A stretch of DNA of 37,642 nucleotides, from assembly GCA_019746135.1 (NCBI GenBank), contig JAIESI010000389.1, positions 1 through 37,642 of the forward strand, given 5' to 3'. This DNA comes from Xanthobacteraceae bacterium (GTDB lineage: Bacteria; Pseudomonadota; Alphaproteobacteria; Rhizobiales; Xanthobacteraceae). Below the pieces are notes generated by a model that saw only the letters and a program-made list of their open reading frames with translations, did no database searches and had not been told where the DNA came from. This document shows, piece by piece, positions 15,739 to 24,196 of this stretch. How positions within the stretch are numbered: position 1 is the first letter of the stretch; the number at the start of each line of letters is the position of its first letter. A program made the position numbers and the translations under genes.

Positions 15739-18126
15739 ATGTCGAAGTATATCCGCGGAAACAAGCGGCAAATCCTGGTGTCGGAGACGCGGAGCAAGGC
15801 GCAGCAACAACAACCCGGCAAACCAGCAATCCCGGCGACGATGCGAAACCCGCTGTCGCAGGCGGCGGTGGGGATCGCATCGATGATGCTCGTATCCACG
15901 AGCGCGACCGCGCAAGACGCCAATGCACCGCCAAAGCCTACGACCTCGACGGTCGGACAGCAGGACGCCAGCCAGTTGCCGAAAATCAGCGTGCGCGCCA
16001 CGAAGCGCACCGCGCGCAAGCGCCAGGCGCCCACGGCACCACCGGTCACCCCGCCCGCCGCAACCGCGGCTGCGGATGCGGCCGATCGCTCGTATCAGGG
16101 ATCCGGCGTCAGCAATCTCACCCGCGTTCCAACGCCGCTGCTCAACACGCCGCAGACCGTGAACGTCGTGCCGCGGGCGGTGATCCGCGAGCAGAACCCG
16201 TCGAACGTCGCGGATGCGCTGCGCAACGTCGCGGGCGTCACCTTCCGCGCCGGCGAAGGCGGCAACCAGGGCGACACGCCGTACATCCGCGGCTTCTCGG
16301 CGCAGAGCGACATCTTCCGCGACGGGCTGCGCGATCCGGGCTTGTACACGCGCGACACCTTCGCGGTCGATGCGATCGAAGTCTACAAGGGGCCGTCGTC
16401 GGTGCTGTTCGGGCGCGGCTCGACCGGCGGCGCGATCAACCTGATCACCAAGCTGCCGGAGGACCGGACCTTCGTCGAAGGCACCATCACCGGCAACACC
16501 GGCGCCGGCGTCCGCGGCACCCTCGACGCCAACACCAAGGTCAACGACCAGGTCTCCACGCGCATCGTCGTGATGGGCCAGCGCTACGACATTCCCGACC
16601 GCGACCACGTCGAGGTGAACCGCTGGGGTGTTGCGCCGTCGATCAAGGTCAAGATCAACAGCCAGACCACCAACACGACGAGCTACATCTACCAGCACGA
16701 CGACAACATCCCGGACTACGGCATCCCGTTCATGGCGGCGAACGGGTCGTTCGGCTTCAAGCCGCGCTCGATCGCGCCGGTCAACCGCAGCAACTGGTAC
16801 GGCATCCTGAGCGGCGGAGACCCCGACACCGAGAGAGTCGACGCGCATATCCTGACCAACAAGTTCGAGCACGAGTTCAACAAGGACGTCAAAGTCGTCA
16901 ACACCACGCGCTACACGAACGTCGATCGCTTTCAGCGCAACGTGTTTCCGGAGCCGGCGCCGGCAACCACCACCGGCACATGGACGCCGAACCGCGCCCA
17001 GGTCATGGTCACGAACACCATGGTGGCCAACGCCACCGACCTGATCGCCAAGTTCAACACCGGATTCCTGGAGCACACGACGGTCACCGGCGTCGAGGTC
17101 AACCGCGAGACCCGCAACTTCTCGCGCAACCAATATGCGAGGCAGGCCGGCACGAGCCTGCTCAGTCCGGACGCCTACCGCTTTGGCGGCACGGTGCAAA
17201 CGCCTACCGCAAGCCAAGTCACCCTTGGCGAGGCGACCGACATCGCGTTCTATGCGGCCGACCAGATCAAGATCAATCGCTACTTCGAGCTGCTCGGCAG
17301 CATCCGGGTCGAGAACTACACATTCGAGCAGACCGCGCCGCGCGGGGCGGCCTCCGTCGCTAACCTCAAACGCGAGGACAATCTCGTCAGCTGGCGCGTC
17401 GGCGGCGTATTTCATCCGACGCTCAACAGCAGCATCTACGTGATGCATGGGACGTCGTTCAATCCGTCCGCCGACAATCTCAGCATCAGTCCGGGCACCA
17501 ACGCGGCGCAAAACGCCGCCGCGATCCGCCTGACGCAGTTGAAGCCCGAGCAGAACGAAACCACAGAGGTCGGCGTCAAGGCGGATGTTCTGGATGGCAA
17601 GCTCACCCTCGCGAGCGCCGTCTTCCACACCGTAAAGACCAACATGCGCGTGCCCGATCCGGCGAACAGCTCGGTGATGGTGCTCGACGGCGAAGTCACC
17701 GCCAACGGCTTCGAAGCGAGCGCCACCGGCTATCTCACCAAGCTCTGGCAGGTGATCGCGAGCTATACCTACGTCAACGCCCGCATCACCAAGACCACCA
17801 CCCCGTCCCAGCTCAACACCGAGCCGGTGAACACGCCGACCCAGGCGTTCTCGCTGTGGACCACCTACGACATCACGCCGCAGTGGCAGATCGGCGGCGG
17901 CGCCTTCTACAACAGCGAAACCTACGGCGACACCGCCAACCTGGCCCTGGTTCCATCGTGGTGGCGTTTCGACCTGATGGCCGCCTACAAGATCAGCCCG
18001 AAGGCGACGCTGCAGTTCAATCTCTACAACGTCACCGACAAGCTCTATTACACCTCGGCCTACACGAACTGGGCGGTCCCCGCCGCAGGCCGGCTCGCTG
18101 CGCTCACGCTGCGCGTGAGGTACTGA
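15739..18126 (+). CDS. TonB-dependent siderophore receptor
   Basis: Outer-membrane 22-strand receptor of the TonB-dependent ferric-siderophore class (Fiu/FhuA-like in organisation). The 795-residue protein has a signal peptide ending near STSATAQ (the hydrophobic part begins after residue 35), a TonB-box-like segment LPKISVRATKR, a plug domain (about 115-235: LLNTPQTVNVVPRAVI, then VADALRNVAGVTFRAGEGG and YIRGFSAQSDIFRDGLRD, IEVYKGPSSVLFGRGSTGG) and a barrel ending in AALTLRVRY with a terminal aromatic residue. ATG 15739 gives an unusually long n-region, while ATG 15841 would give an ordinary signal peptide and cannot be excluded. piuC follows, as in other catecholate-type uptake loci. Confidence 0.94.
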   Translation: MSKYIRGNKRQILVSETRSKAQQQQPGKPAIPATMRNPLSQAAVGIASMMLVSTSATAQDANAPPKPTTSTVGQQDASQLPKISVRATKRTARKRQAPTAPPVTPPAATAAADAADRSYQGSGVSNLTRVPTPLLNTPQTVNVVPRAVIREQNPSNVADALRNVAGVTFRAGEGGNQGDTPYIRGFSAQSDIFRDGLRDPGLYTRDTFAVDAIEVYKGPSSVLFGRGSTGGAINLITKLPEDRTFVEGTITGNTGAGVRGTLDANTKVNDQVSTRIVVMGQRYDIPDRDHVEVNRWGVAPSIKVKINSQTTNTTSYIYQHDDNIPDYGIPFMAANGSFGFKPRSIAPVNRSNWYGILSGGDPDTERVDAHILTNKFEHEFNKDVKVVNTTRYTNVDRFQRNVFPEPAPATTTGTWTPNRAQVMVTNTMVANATDLIAKFNTGFLEHTTVTGVEVNRETRNFSRNQYARQAGTSLLSPDAYRFGGTVQTPTASQVTLGEATDIAFYAADQIKINRYFELLGSIRVENYTFEQTAPRGAASVANLKREDNLVSWRVGGVFHPTLNSSIYVMHGTSFNPSADNLSISPGTNAAQNAAAIRLTQLKPEQNETTEVGVKADVLDGKLTLASAVFHTVKTNMRVPDPANSSVMVLDGEVTANGFEASATGYLTKLWQVIASYTYVNARITKTTTPSQLNTEPVNTPTQAFSLWTTYDITPQWQIGGGAFYNSETYGDTANLALVPSWWRFDLMAAYKISPKATLQFNLYNVTDKLYYTSAYTNWAVPAAGRLAALTLRVRY

Positions 18127-18131
18127 TCGCG

Positions 18132-18194
18132 GCAGCCTTCACCGGCTGCATCCTCCGAGCGGGCGCCCGCCGCGGTCCTGCCGTGGCGGGCGCC
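18132..18194 (+). terminator. Two hairpins between receptor and piuC (possible attenuator)
   Basis: Arms GCAGCC (18132-18137) and GGCTGC (18144-18149) form one hairpin. Arms at 18162-18175 and 18181-18194 (GGCGCCCGCC... and ...GGCGGGCGCC) form a second stem of about 14 pairs with loop TCCTG. No T-run follows, so full termination is doubtful. Partial attenuation or mRNA 3'-end protection would separate expression of the receptor from that of piuC. Confidence 0.4.
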
Positions 18195-18241
18195 AGCCGT
18201 CGTTACGCTGACCGTTGCATGCTGGAACCGGAGTTGGCCTC

Positions 18242-18922
18242 ATGATGCTCCACATCCCCGAAGTGCTGACGCCGGAGCAGGTCGCGCGCTGCCGCGACGT
18301 GATGACGAAGGCGGAGTGGGTCGACGGCAACGTCACCGCGGGGCATCAATCGCGGCAAGTGAAGTACAACCTGCAACTCCCCGAGGAGTCGCAGGAGGCG
18401 CGCGAGCTCGGCGACATGGTGCATCGCGCGCTCTACAAGAGCGACCTGTTCATGTCGGCGGTGCTGCCGCACCAGGTGTTTCCGCCGCTGTTCAACCGCT
18501 ATGACGCCGGCATGACGTTCGGCGCCCATGTCGACAACGCGATCCGGACGCATCCGCACCTGCCGGTCCGCATCCGCACCGACGTGTCGGCGACGCTGTT
18601 CATCTCGGCGCCGGAGGATTACGACGGCGGCGAGCTCGTGGTCGAGGACACCTACGGCTCACACGAGGTGAAGCTGCCGGCCGGCGACCTGATCATCTAT
18701 CCCGCAACCAGCCTGCACAACGTCACGCCGATCACGCGCGGCTCGCGCATCGCCTCGTTCTTCTGGACGCAGAGCCTCATTCGCGACGTGAGCAAGCGCG
18801 CGCTGCTGTTCGATCTCGACATGTCGATCATCCAGCTCACGCGCGACCATCCCGGTCACCCGTCGCTGGTGTCGCTGACGTCGGTCTATCACAACCTGCT
18901 GCGGCAGTGGGCCGAGGCATAG
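18242..18922 (+). CDS. piuC: PiuC-type Fe(II)/2-oxoglutarate dioxygenase
   Basis: Iron- and 2-oxoglutarate-dependent PKHD-type hydroxylase of the PiuC/YbiX family, regularly encoded beside catecholate siderophore receptors. Its substrate is not known for certain. The 226-residue protein has the metal-binding triad His96, Asp98 (AHVDNAI) and His159 (TSLHNVTPI), and the 2-oxoglutarate-binding arginine at 169 ([11 protein letters not shown]), with the [14 protein letters not shown] context diagnostic of the family. Length is standard. ATG 18242 has GGAG upstream, and the second ATG at 18245 is equivalent. It is 115 bases after the receptor, with two hairpins in between. Confidence 0.93.
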   Translation: MMLHIPEVLTPEQVARCRDVMTKAEWVDGNVTAGHQSRQVKYNLQLPEESQEARELGDMVHRALYKSDLFMSAVLPHQVFPPLFNRYDAGMTFGAHVDNAIRTHPHLPVRIRTDVSATLFISAPEDYDGGELVVEDTYGSHEVKLPAGDLIIYPATSLHNVTPITRGSRIASFFWTQSLIRDVSKRALLFDLDMSIIQLTRDHPGHPSLVSLTSVYHNLLRQWAEA

Positions 18923-18964
18923 CCGTACGTCACGGCAGGCTGTTGACGTTTGCGAATTCCGATG

Positions 18965-19170
18965 CGACGGTGACCGTGGTGGTGCCCGCAAGGGCTAACC
19001 AAGGGAATTCGGTGCGCGTGTCCGATGACGTGATCGGATGTGCAATTCCGGAGCTGCCCCCGCAACTGTAAGCGGCGAGCAGACGGCCATGAATGCCACT
19101 GGGGACCTTCGGGGCCCTGGGAAGGTGGCCCGAAGCGACGACCCGCGAGCCAGGAAACCTGCCACCGGCT
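18965..19170 (+). promoter_or_regulatory. Cobalamin (B12) riboswitch
   Basis: RNA element that binds cobalamin and shuts off the downstream operon. Diagnostic parts are present in order: AAGGGAATTCGGTG (19001-19014), the conserved core GCTGCCCCCGCAACTGTAAG around 19054-19073, a peripheral stem, and the B12 box GAGCCAGGAAACCTGCC (19147-19163) against the consensus rAGYCAGgAgACCTGCC. Its 3' edge is close to 19170. The downstream leader has hairpins CGAAGG/CCTTCG (19226-19242) and CGGAC/GTCCG (19250-19261) that could belong to the expression platform. The promoter was not identified. Confidence 0.96.
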
Positions 19171-19291
19171 GTGGTCACGCGTACGCGCATCGGGCGGGGT
19201 GTCCCGAGGCGATGGCCGGATGCTTCGAAGGGTTTGCCTTCGGTCCTCCGGACAGGTCCGCGCTGACGTTGTTGCGTCGGGGCGACCTCGC

Positions 19292-20080
19292 GTGTCTCTT
19301 GGTTCGTCGAAGCCTTTGGTCCATGAAGGACCGCCGCTCGAGCAAGCGGCGGCGGGCGACGCGCCGCTCGATCCTCTGGAACTCTACGCCGCGGCGATCG
19401 ACGCATCGGACTACGTGGCCGCGCTCGCGCCGCTGATCCGGCGAGCCGCTTCGGAGATCGGCGATCTTCTCGATGTCGGCGCGGGCGGCGGACAGTTGGG
19501 CGCGGCGTTGTCCACGCCCCAGATGCGCTTCACGGCGATTGAGCCATCTCCCACGATGCGCGCCCGGTTGCTGCGGCTGCCGAATCCGCCCACCGTGCTG
19601 GCATGCGGGTGGGAGTCGGCCGCAATCGCCAACGCCTCCCATGACACGGTGCTGGCGGCGACGATGCCCGCCGTCATGGAGCATGCCGGCGAGTTTCTGA
19701 AGCGCTCCCGGAGCTGGGCCCGGCGCCAGGTTGTCTGGGTGGTCCCCGCGCATCACGGACCGCGCGGCCTCTGCTTTGCCGGCTGCCTGCCGTCCGCATG
19801 GCACGGCGAGGATGAAACGCCTGGTCTGGACACGACGTTGCGCAATCTGCGTCCGGCCGACCGGCCGCATGCGATCCAGTTCTTCGACTGGACCTTCACC
19901 GGCGTGGTGCCGGACGTTGCAAAACTCGCGCGTTTTCTTGCCGGGCGGCTCGGCTGGGCGCCGCACGACGCACGCTGCGCGCAGCTTCACGCACATCTTG
20001 TTGCCCAGGCGAGACCGCGAAACGGCGCGGTCTGTCTGGAAATCCCACGGCGTTCGGCGGTTCTTGTCTGGAGGAAGTAG
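19292..20080 (+). CDS. SAM methyltransferase-like protein in B12 operon
   Basis: Class I (Rossmann) SAM-dependent methyltransferase-like protein, the first gene after the cobalamin riboswitch and two bases before btuB. From GTG 19292 it is 262 residues with motif I LLDVGAGGGQLG (about 59-70), a motif II-like acidic end in TAIEPSPTM (the glutamate that would hold the ribose), and later VLAATMPAVMEHAGEF. The substrate is unknown. GTG 19292 has GGGG upstream. ATG 19220 in the same frame is possible and would put the start inside the riboswitch expression platform. Because it is B12-controlled and co-transcribed with the uptake genes, a role in corrinoid processing or in adaptation to B12 shortage is inferred, not shown. 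Confidence 0.75.
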   Translation: MSLGSSKPLVHEGPPLEQAAAGDAPLDPLELYAAAIDASDYVAALAPLIRRAASEIGDLLDVGAGGGQLGAALSTPQMRFTAIEPSPTMRARLLRLPNPPTVLACGWESAAIANASHDTVLAATMPAVMEHAGEFLKRSRSWARRQVVWVVPAHHGPRGLCFAGCLPSAWHGEDETPGLDTTLRNLRPADRPHAIQFFDWTFTGVVPDVAKLARFLAGRLGWAPHDARCAQLHAHLVAQARPRNGAVCLEIPRRSAVLVWRK

Positions 20081-20082
20081 AA

Positions 20083-22323
20083 ATGGGTTGGGGGCGTGTC
20101 GCATTCGCGGTGGGGGCCGCGGTCGCGTTTGGGCATTCACCGCAGGCAGCGCAGGCGCAAGAAGAGGTCCAGTTGCCGGAGATCATCGTCACGCCGTCCG
20201 GCCGAGTTGCGCCTCCGGCGCGTCCGGCCAGCAGCGGATCGGCAACGGCGCAGACGCCGGTATATCCGCAATATGTCGTGACACCGACCGGCCGCCCCGA
20301 ATCCATCAGCCGCGTCGTCGGCACGGTCCAGATCATCACCCGCGACACCATCGAGCGCTCGACCGCGAAATCGGTCACCGAACTGCTCGCCGACAACGCG
20401 GTCGGCTTTCAGAGCGAATGGACGCGCGGCCAGACCTCGCTGAACATCCGCGGCGGCGCGACCGAAGGACAGGGGCGCGACTTCCGGAGCCAGGTGCTGG
20501 TGCTGATCAACGGCCACCGCGCCGGCACTGCGAACCTCTCCAAGCTTTCGATCGCCGACATCGACCGCATCGAGATCGTGCGCGGGCCGTCGTCCGTGGT
20601 CTACGGCAGCCAGAACATGGGCGGCGTGATCAACCTGATCATGAAGACCGGCCGCTCGGCGCCGGGCTCGTTTCTCGACGCCGCCACCGGCTCCTGGGGC
20701 CTGGCGCAAGGAAAGCTGCAGCACGGCGGCCGAACGGGCGGCTTTGACTACTATGTCGGCCTCTCGGGCGGTCGCCAGGACGACTATCACATCGGCGGCG
20801 GCAAGATCGAAGAGAACACGATGTGGAGCCGGCGCGGCGCCACCGGCTCGTTCGGTCAGCAGATCAACGAGTTCAACCGCGTCGATGTCAACATGCGGAC
20901 CGACGGCGTCTACGACACCGGCTTCCGGGGCTCGAGTTCCAACCTGTTCGCCTTCGACACCCGCACCAATCAGACCTACGACGTGACCTACACCGGCCGC
21001 CTGCCGAACGGCCGCGCCAACTGGTTCTTCCAGCACTATGGCGCCATCGACATTGACGACCTCAACAATCCGAACCCGCTGAACATCGGCACCACGCGCA
21101 CGTCGGTCGATCACAACCGGCGCACGCAGTACATCCTCGGCACGCGGCTGCAGCCGCGCGTGAACCTCTGGCAGGGCAACGACCTTCTGCTCGGCTGGGA
21201 CTGGGAGGAGAGCCGGCTGCGCTCCGACCGCGCCACCGTCGGCCTCCCCGGCGCCGCCGCGGTCAGGCAGCTCCCGCCGTTCGACAACAATCAGACCGAC
21301 AATGTGAACGCATTCTATTTCGAGGATGCGCAGACTTTATTCGACAGGTTTACAATACGCGGCGGCGTTCGCCGGACTTTCGGCAAGACGACATTTGAAC
21401 CGACGCCGTTTCAGACCGCAACGTCCGGCGGAAAGGACTACGCGCTCACCACCTACTCGGCGGGCGCGACCTATCAGGCGCTTGATTGGCTGAGCTTCCG
21501 TCTCGGCACATCCACGGGTTTCCGTGCGCCCACCGCCTCGGACCTGTCGCCGGGGTCGACGGTCACCTTCACCGGCAACCGCATCTTCGGCAATCCGGCA
21601 CTCAAGCCCGAGACCTCGAAGCAGCTCGAGGCAGGCACGACGATAGCTTTCAATCCGTGGCGGATCGATCTCGCGGTATTCGAGAACGTCATCAGTGACC
21701 GCATCGTCACGCAGACGCGGATCGGCGTCACGCCTACGACCACCGATACCATCAACAATCCGGGCGACGTCGTCGTGCGTGGCGTCGAGCTTCAGGCAGA
21801 AGCCGATTTGATGCGAACACTGCATGTCTCCCGCCCGGGACCGTGGCGGTGGACCATGTTCGGCAACGGCTACTACAACTTCGACATGGAGGACAAGGGA
21901 GCCCCGTTGAGCGCCAACACGCGTAACGCGCAGCGCATGTACCGCTCCCAAGCGGTCATCGGCACTCGTTTCGGTCAGACCGGCGGCCCCTGGCACGATT
22001 GGTCGATCCAGATCACCGGCGTGTTCCGCGGGCCAATGTGGTATGACACCGAAGAGAATTTCGCCGCCGGCGTCGAGCCGACGACGACGTTCATCCATCG
22101 CAAGGGCGGCTTCTGGGTGTTCAATACACGGGGCGAGGTCACGCTGTACGGAAACACCAAAGCCTATATCGCGGTGAACAACATCTTCGACCTCAATCGG
22201 CATCCGATCTTCATCGCCCTCGACACCACGCCATGCATCCTCAACCCCACACGTCAGAACGGCGCGTGCGGCAATTCGATGCCGGGTCGCGAGTTCATCG
22301 TTGGCATGCAGAGCCGCTGGTGA
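20083..22323 (+). CDS. btuB: BtuB-type TonB-dependent cobalamin receptor
   Basis: Outer-membrane transporter for vitamin B12, assigned from its fold pattern and its place in a riboswitch-led btuFCD operon. The 746-residue protein has a signal peptide ending near QAAQAQ (26), a plug with SITELLADNA-like sequence (TAKSVTELLADN), NIRGGATEGQGRDFRSQVLVLINGHRAG and IDRIEIVRGPSSVVYGSQNMGGVINLI, and a barrel ending with an aromatic residue (VGMQSRW). Two TonB-box-like segments are visible: LPEIIVTPSGR (31-41) and YPQYVVTPTGR (61-71). It is longer than the E. coli BtuB (about 600 residues). GGAGGA lies before ATG 20083, two bases after the methyltransferase stop. Confidence 0.9.
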   Translation: MGWGRVAFAVGAAVAFGHSPQAAQAQEEVQLPEIIVTPSGRVAPPARPASSGSATAQTPVYPQYVVTPTGRPESISRVVGTVQIITRDTIERSTAKSVTELLADNAVGFQSEWTRGQTSLNIRGGATEGQGRDFRSQVLVLINGHRAGTANLSKLSIADIDRIEIVRGPSSVVYGSQNMGGVINLIMKTGRSAPGSFLDAATGSWGLAQGKLQHGGRTGGFDYYVGLSGGRQDDYHIGGGKIEENTMWSRRGATGSFGQQINEFNRVDVNMRTDGVYDTGFRGSSSNLFAFDTRTNQTYDVTYTGRLPNGRANWFFQHYGAIDIDDLNNPNPLNIGTTRTSVDHNRRTQYILGTRLQPRVNLWQGNDLLLGWDWEESRLRSDRATVGLPGAAAVRQLPPFDNNQTDNVNAFYFEDAQTLFDRFTIRGGVRRTFGKTTFEPTPFQTATSGGKDYALTTYSAGATYQALDWLSFRLGTSTGFRAPTASDLSPGSTVTFTGNRIFGNPALKPETSKQLEAGTTIAFNPWRIDLAVFENVISDRIVTQTRIGVTPTTTDTINNPGDVVVRGVELQAEADLMRTLHVSRPGPWRWTMFGNGYYNFDMEDKGAPLSANTRNAQRMYRSQAVIGTRFGQTGGPWHDWSIQITGVFRGPMWYDTEENFAAGVEPTTTFIHRKGGFWVFNTRGEVTLYGNTKAYIAVNNIFDLNRHPIFIALDTTPCILNPTRQNGACGNSMPGREFIVGMQSRW

Positions 22324-23219
22324 TCCGTCGGGCCGCATGCGTGGTTCTCGTGGCGTCACTGTGGCTCCTCGCCGCAGGGCAGCCTTCGGCCGAGCCGGTC
22401 ACGCTCCGCGATGCGCTCGGCCGCACCGTGACGCTGCCGGCCCCGCCGCAGCGCATCGTGACGATCTTCGCCTCCAACACCGAGATGGTTGCGGCGCTGG
22501 GACTTGCCGAGCGCATCGTAGGCATCGAGGCGTTCACCCGCTACCCGCCGGAGGTGCAGGGAAAGCCGCTGGTGGGCGGGCGGCTCGGCTTTTCGGTCGA
22601 TGAAATCGTCCGGCAGAGGCCGGACCTTGTCGTCGTCACGCCGGCCCGGCAGGCCGCGCATCAGCTTGTCGACCCGATGGAGCGGATCGGCGTGCCGGTC
22701 ATCGTGCTTCAGCACGCGACGGTAGCGGAAGTGCTGGCCAATATCCGCCTACTCGGCTTGGCCACCGGAGAACGTGGACGCGCCGACGAGCTCGCCGCAC
22801 GGCTTCGCGCGCGGATCGACGCGGTGCAGAGCCTCGTGGCAGAGCAGAGGCGTCCTCGCACCGTCATGATCACCGGACGGGTCGGCAACGGCTTGCTGCT
22901 GGTTGCCAGGCCCGGCACCTATACCGGCGATGCCATCGCGCTGTCCGGGGGACGTTTTGCTTTGCAAGACCGCGGACTAGTTCCGCAGGTTTCGCCGGAA
23001 GCAATCCTGGACGCCGATCCCGACACGCTGCTGTTTGCCGGCAGCCCGCGCGACCTCGAAGAGCTCGTCTCGCGCCCGGGCTGGCGCGGCATGCGCGCGG
23101 TGCAGGCGCGGCGCGTTCACGCCTTCAACCGTGCCGAGTTCCTGATCCCCGGCCCGCGCACCGTCGACGGCATCGAGCGGCTGGCGCGGCTGCTTCACGC
23201 ACAGGCATTGCAGCGATGA
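22320..23219 (+). CDS. btuF: BtuF periplasmic cobalamin-binding protein
   Basis: Periplasmic substrate-binding protein that delivers B12 to the BtuCD transporter. From GTG 22320 it has 299 residues, a hydrophobic signal (ACVVLVASLWLLAAGQPSAEP) and a type III binding-protein fold: RIVTIFASNTEMVAALGLAERIVGI, YPPEVQGKPLVGG, DEIVRQRPDLVVVTPAR, then the long helix (ELAARLRARIDAVQSLVAEQ) linking the lobes, and a C-terminal lobe with VSPEAILDADPDTLLFAGSP. The GTG overlaps the btuB stop by four bases (GTGA), and the gene overlaps btuC by ATGA, so the set is tightly coupled. Periplasmic binding proteins for haem or siderophores share the fold, and the riboswitch favours B12. Confidence 0.9.
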   Translation: MIRRAACVVLVASLWLLAAGQPSAEPVTLRDALGRTVTLPAPPQRIVTIFASNTEMVAALGLAERIVGIEAFTRYPPEVQGKPLVGGRLGFSVDEIVRQRPDLVVVTPARQAAHQLVDPMERIGVPVIVLQHATVAEVLANIRLLGLATGERGRADELAARLRARIDAVQSLVAEQRRPRTVMITGRVGNGLLLVARPGTYTGDAIALSGGRFALQDRGLVPQVSPEAILDADPDTLLFAGSPRDLEELVSRPGWRGMRAVQARRVHAFNRAEFLIPGPRTVDGIERLARLLHAQALQR

Positions 23220-24196
23220 GGCCTTGGATCGTCCTCGGGCTCTGCCTTGCGGCCGGCATCGCCGTCGCAGCTTCGGCCGGCCATGACTGGGCGACGCCAT
23301 CGGAATTGCTGCGCGCCTTTGCCGGTGACGACAGCCTGCGCAGCCGTCTTCTGGTCGAATGGCGAATGCCGCGCGTTCTGGCGGCTGCGTTGGTCGGCGC
23401 GCTGCTCGGTCTTGGTGGTGCGATGTTTCAAGGCGTGTTCCGAAATCCGTTGGCTGAACCGTATCTGCTTGGCTCGGCAGGCGGCGCGGGCCTGGGCGCG
23501 TCGGTCGCGCTGCTCGTCCCCCTGGCTTTGCCTCAGTCGGTCACGCTGCCGGTGCTGGCCTTTGCCGGGGCCTGGGGCGCGACCCTGGCCGTTCTGGCGG
23601 TGGCGCGCGTCGCCGGCGCCGTCGATACCGCAGGCCTGCTGCTCGCCGGGGTTGCCATTGCGGCGATGCTCGGTGCGCTCCGTTCGTTCCTGATGCTGGC
23701 GCTGTCCGACGAGACGATGAACCTCCAGGTGGTGGTGAGCTGGGTGCTCGGCGGCGTCCAGACACCGACCTTGCCGGGGCTCCTGGTGCTGGCCTTGCTG
23801 ACTGCGCTGTGCCTTGTGCTGGCGCTGCCGCTGGCGAGAGGGCTCGACACGCTCGGGCTGGGCGAAACCATGGCCGCGACCTTCGGCATCGACGTGCCAC
23901 GCTTTATCGCACTCGCGGTGTTGATCGGCTCAATCGTCGTGGCGGTTGCCGTCGCTTATGGCGGCCTCGTGGCGTTCGTCGGCCTCGCATCGCCGCACAT
24001 CGCGCGATGGCTCACCGGTCCGTTGCACCGGTCACTGCTGCCGGCATCAGCCCTGGTCGGAGCGATCGTCGTCTGCCTTGCCGACGCCCTGGCGCGGTCG
24101 GTTCTGCCGCCGGCGGAAATTCCGCTCGGTCTCGTGACCGCGATCGCCGGCGCGCCGTTCTTCATCGTGCTGCTGGCAAGCCGGTTGCGCTCATGA
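23216..24196 (+). CDS. btuC: BtuC-like ABC transporter permease (FecCD family)
   Basis: Membrane permease of the FecCD/BtuC family, working as a dimer with the ATPase. The 326-residue protein has around ten hydrophobic segments, begins LRPWIVLGLCLAAG-like (MRPWIVLGLCLAAGIAVAA), and shows the family hallmarks EWRMPRVLAAALVGALLGLGG, FRNPLAEPYLLGSAGGAGLGAS, and a C-terminal coupling region YGGLVAFVGLASPHIARWLTG, which contacts the ATPase. It overlaps btuF by ATGA and btuD by ATGA. Specificity for cobalamin is inferred from the riboswitch and BtuF rather than from this protein. Confidence 0.93.
   Translation: MRPWIVLGLCLAAGIAVAASAGHDWATPSELLRAFAGDDSLRSRLLVEWRMPRVLAAALVGALLGLGGAMFQGVFRNPLAEPYLLGSAGGAGLGASVALLVPLALPQSVTLPVLAFAGAWGATLAVLAVARVAGAVDTAGLLLAGVAIAAMLGALRSFLMLALSDETMNLQVVVSWVLGGVQTPTLPGLLVLALLTALCLVLALPLARGLDTLGLGETMAATFGIDVPRFIALAVLIGSIVVAVAVAYGGLVAFVGLASPHIARWLTGPLHRSLLPASALVGAIVVCLADALARSVLPPAEIPLGLVTAIAGAPFFIVLLASRLRS

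Noticed and set aside
15703-17628. Long open frame on the minus strand opposite the siderophore receptor (641 codons)
   Set aside because: Low-complexity Arg/Asp/Val composition and complete overlap with the receptor, whose plug and barrel motifs are clear.
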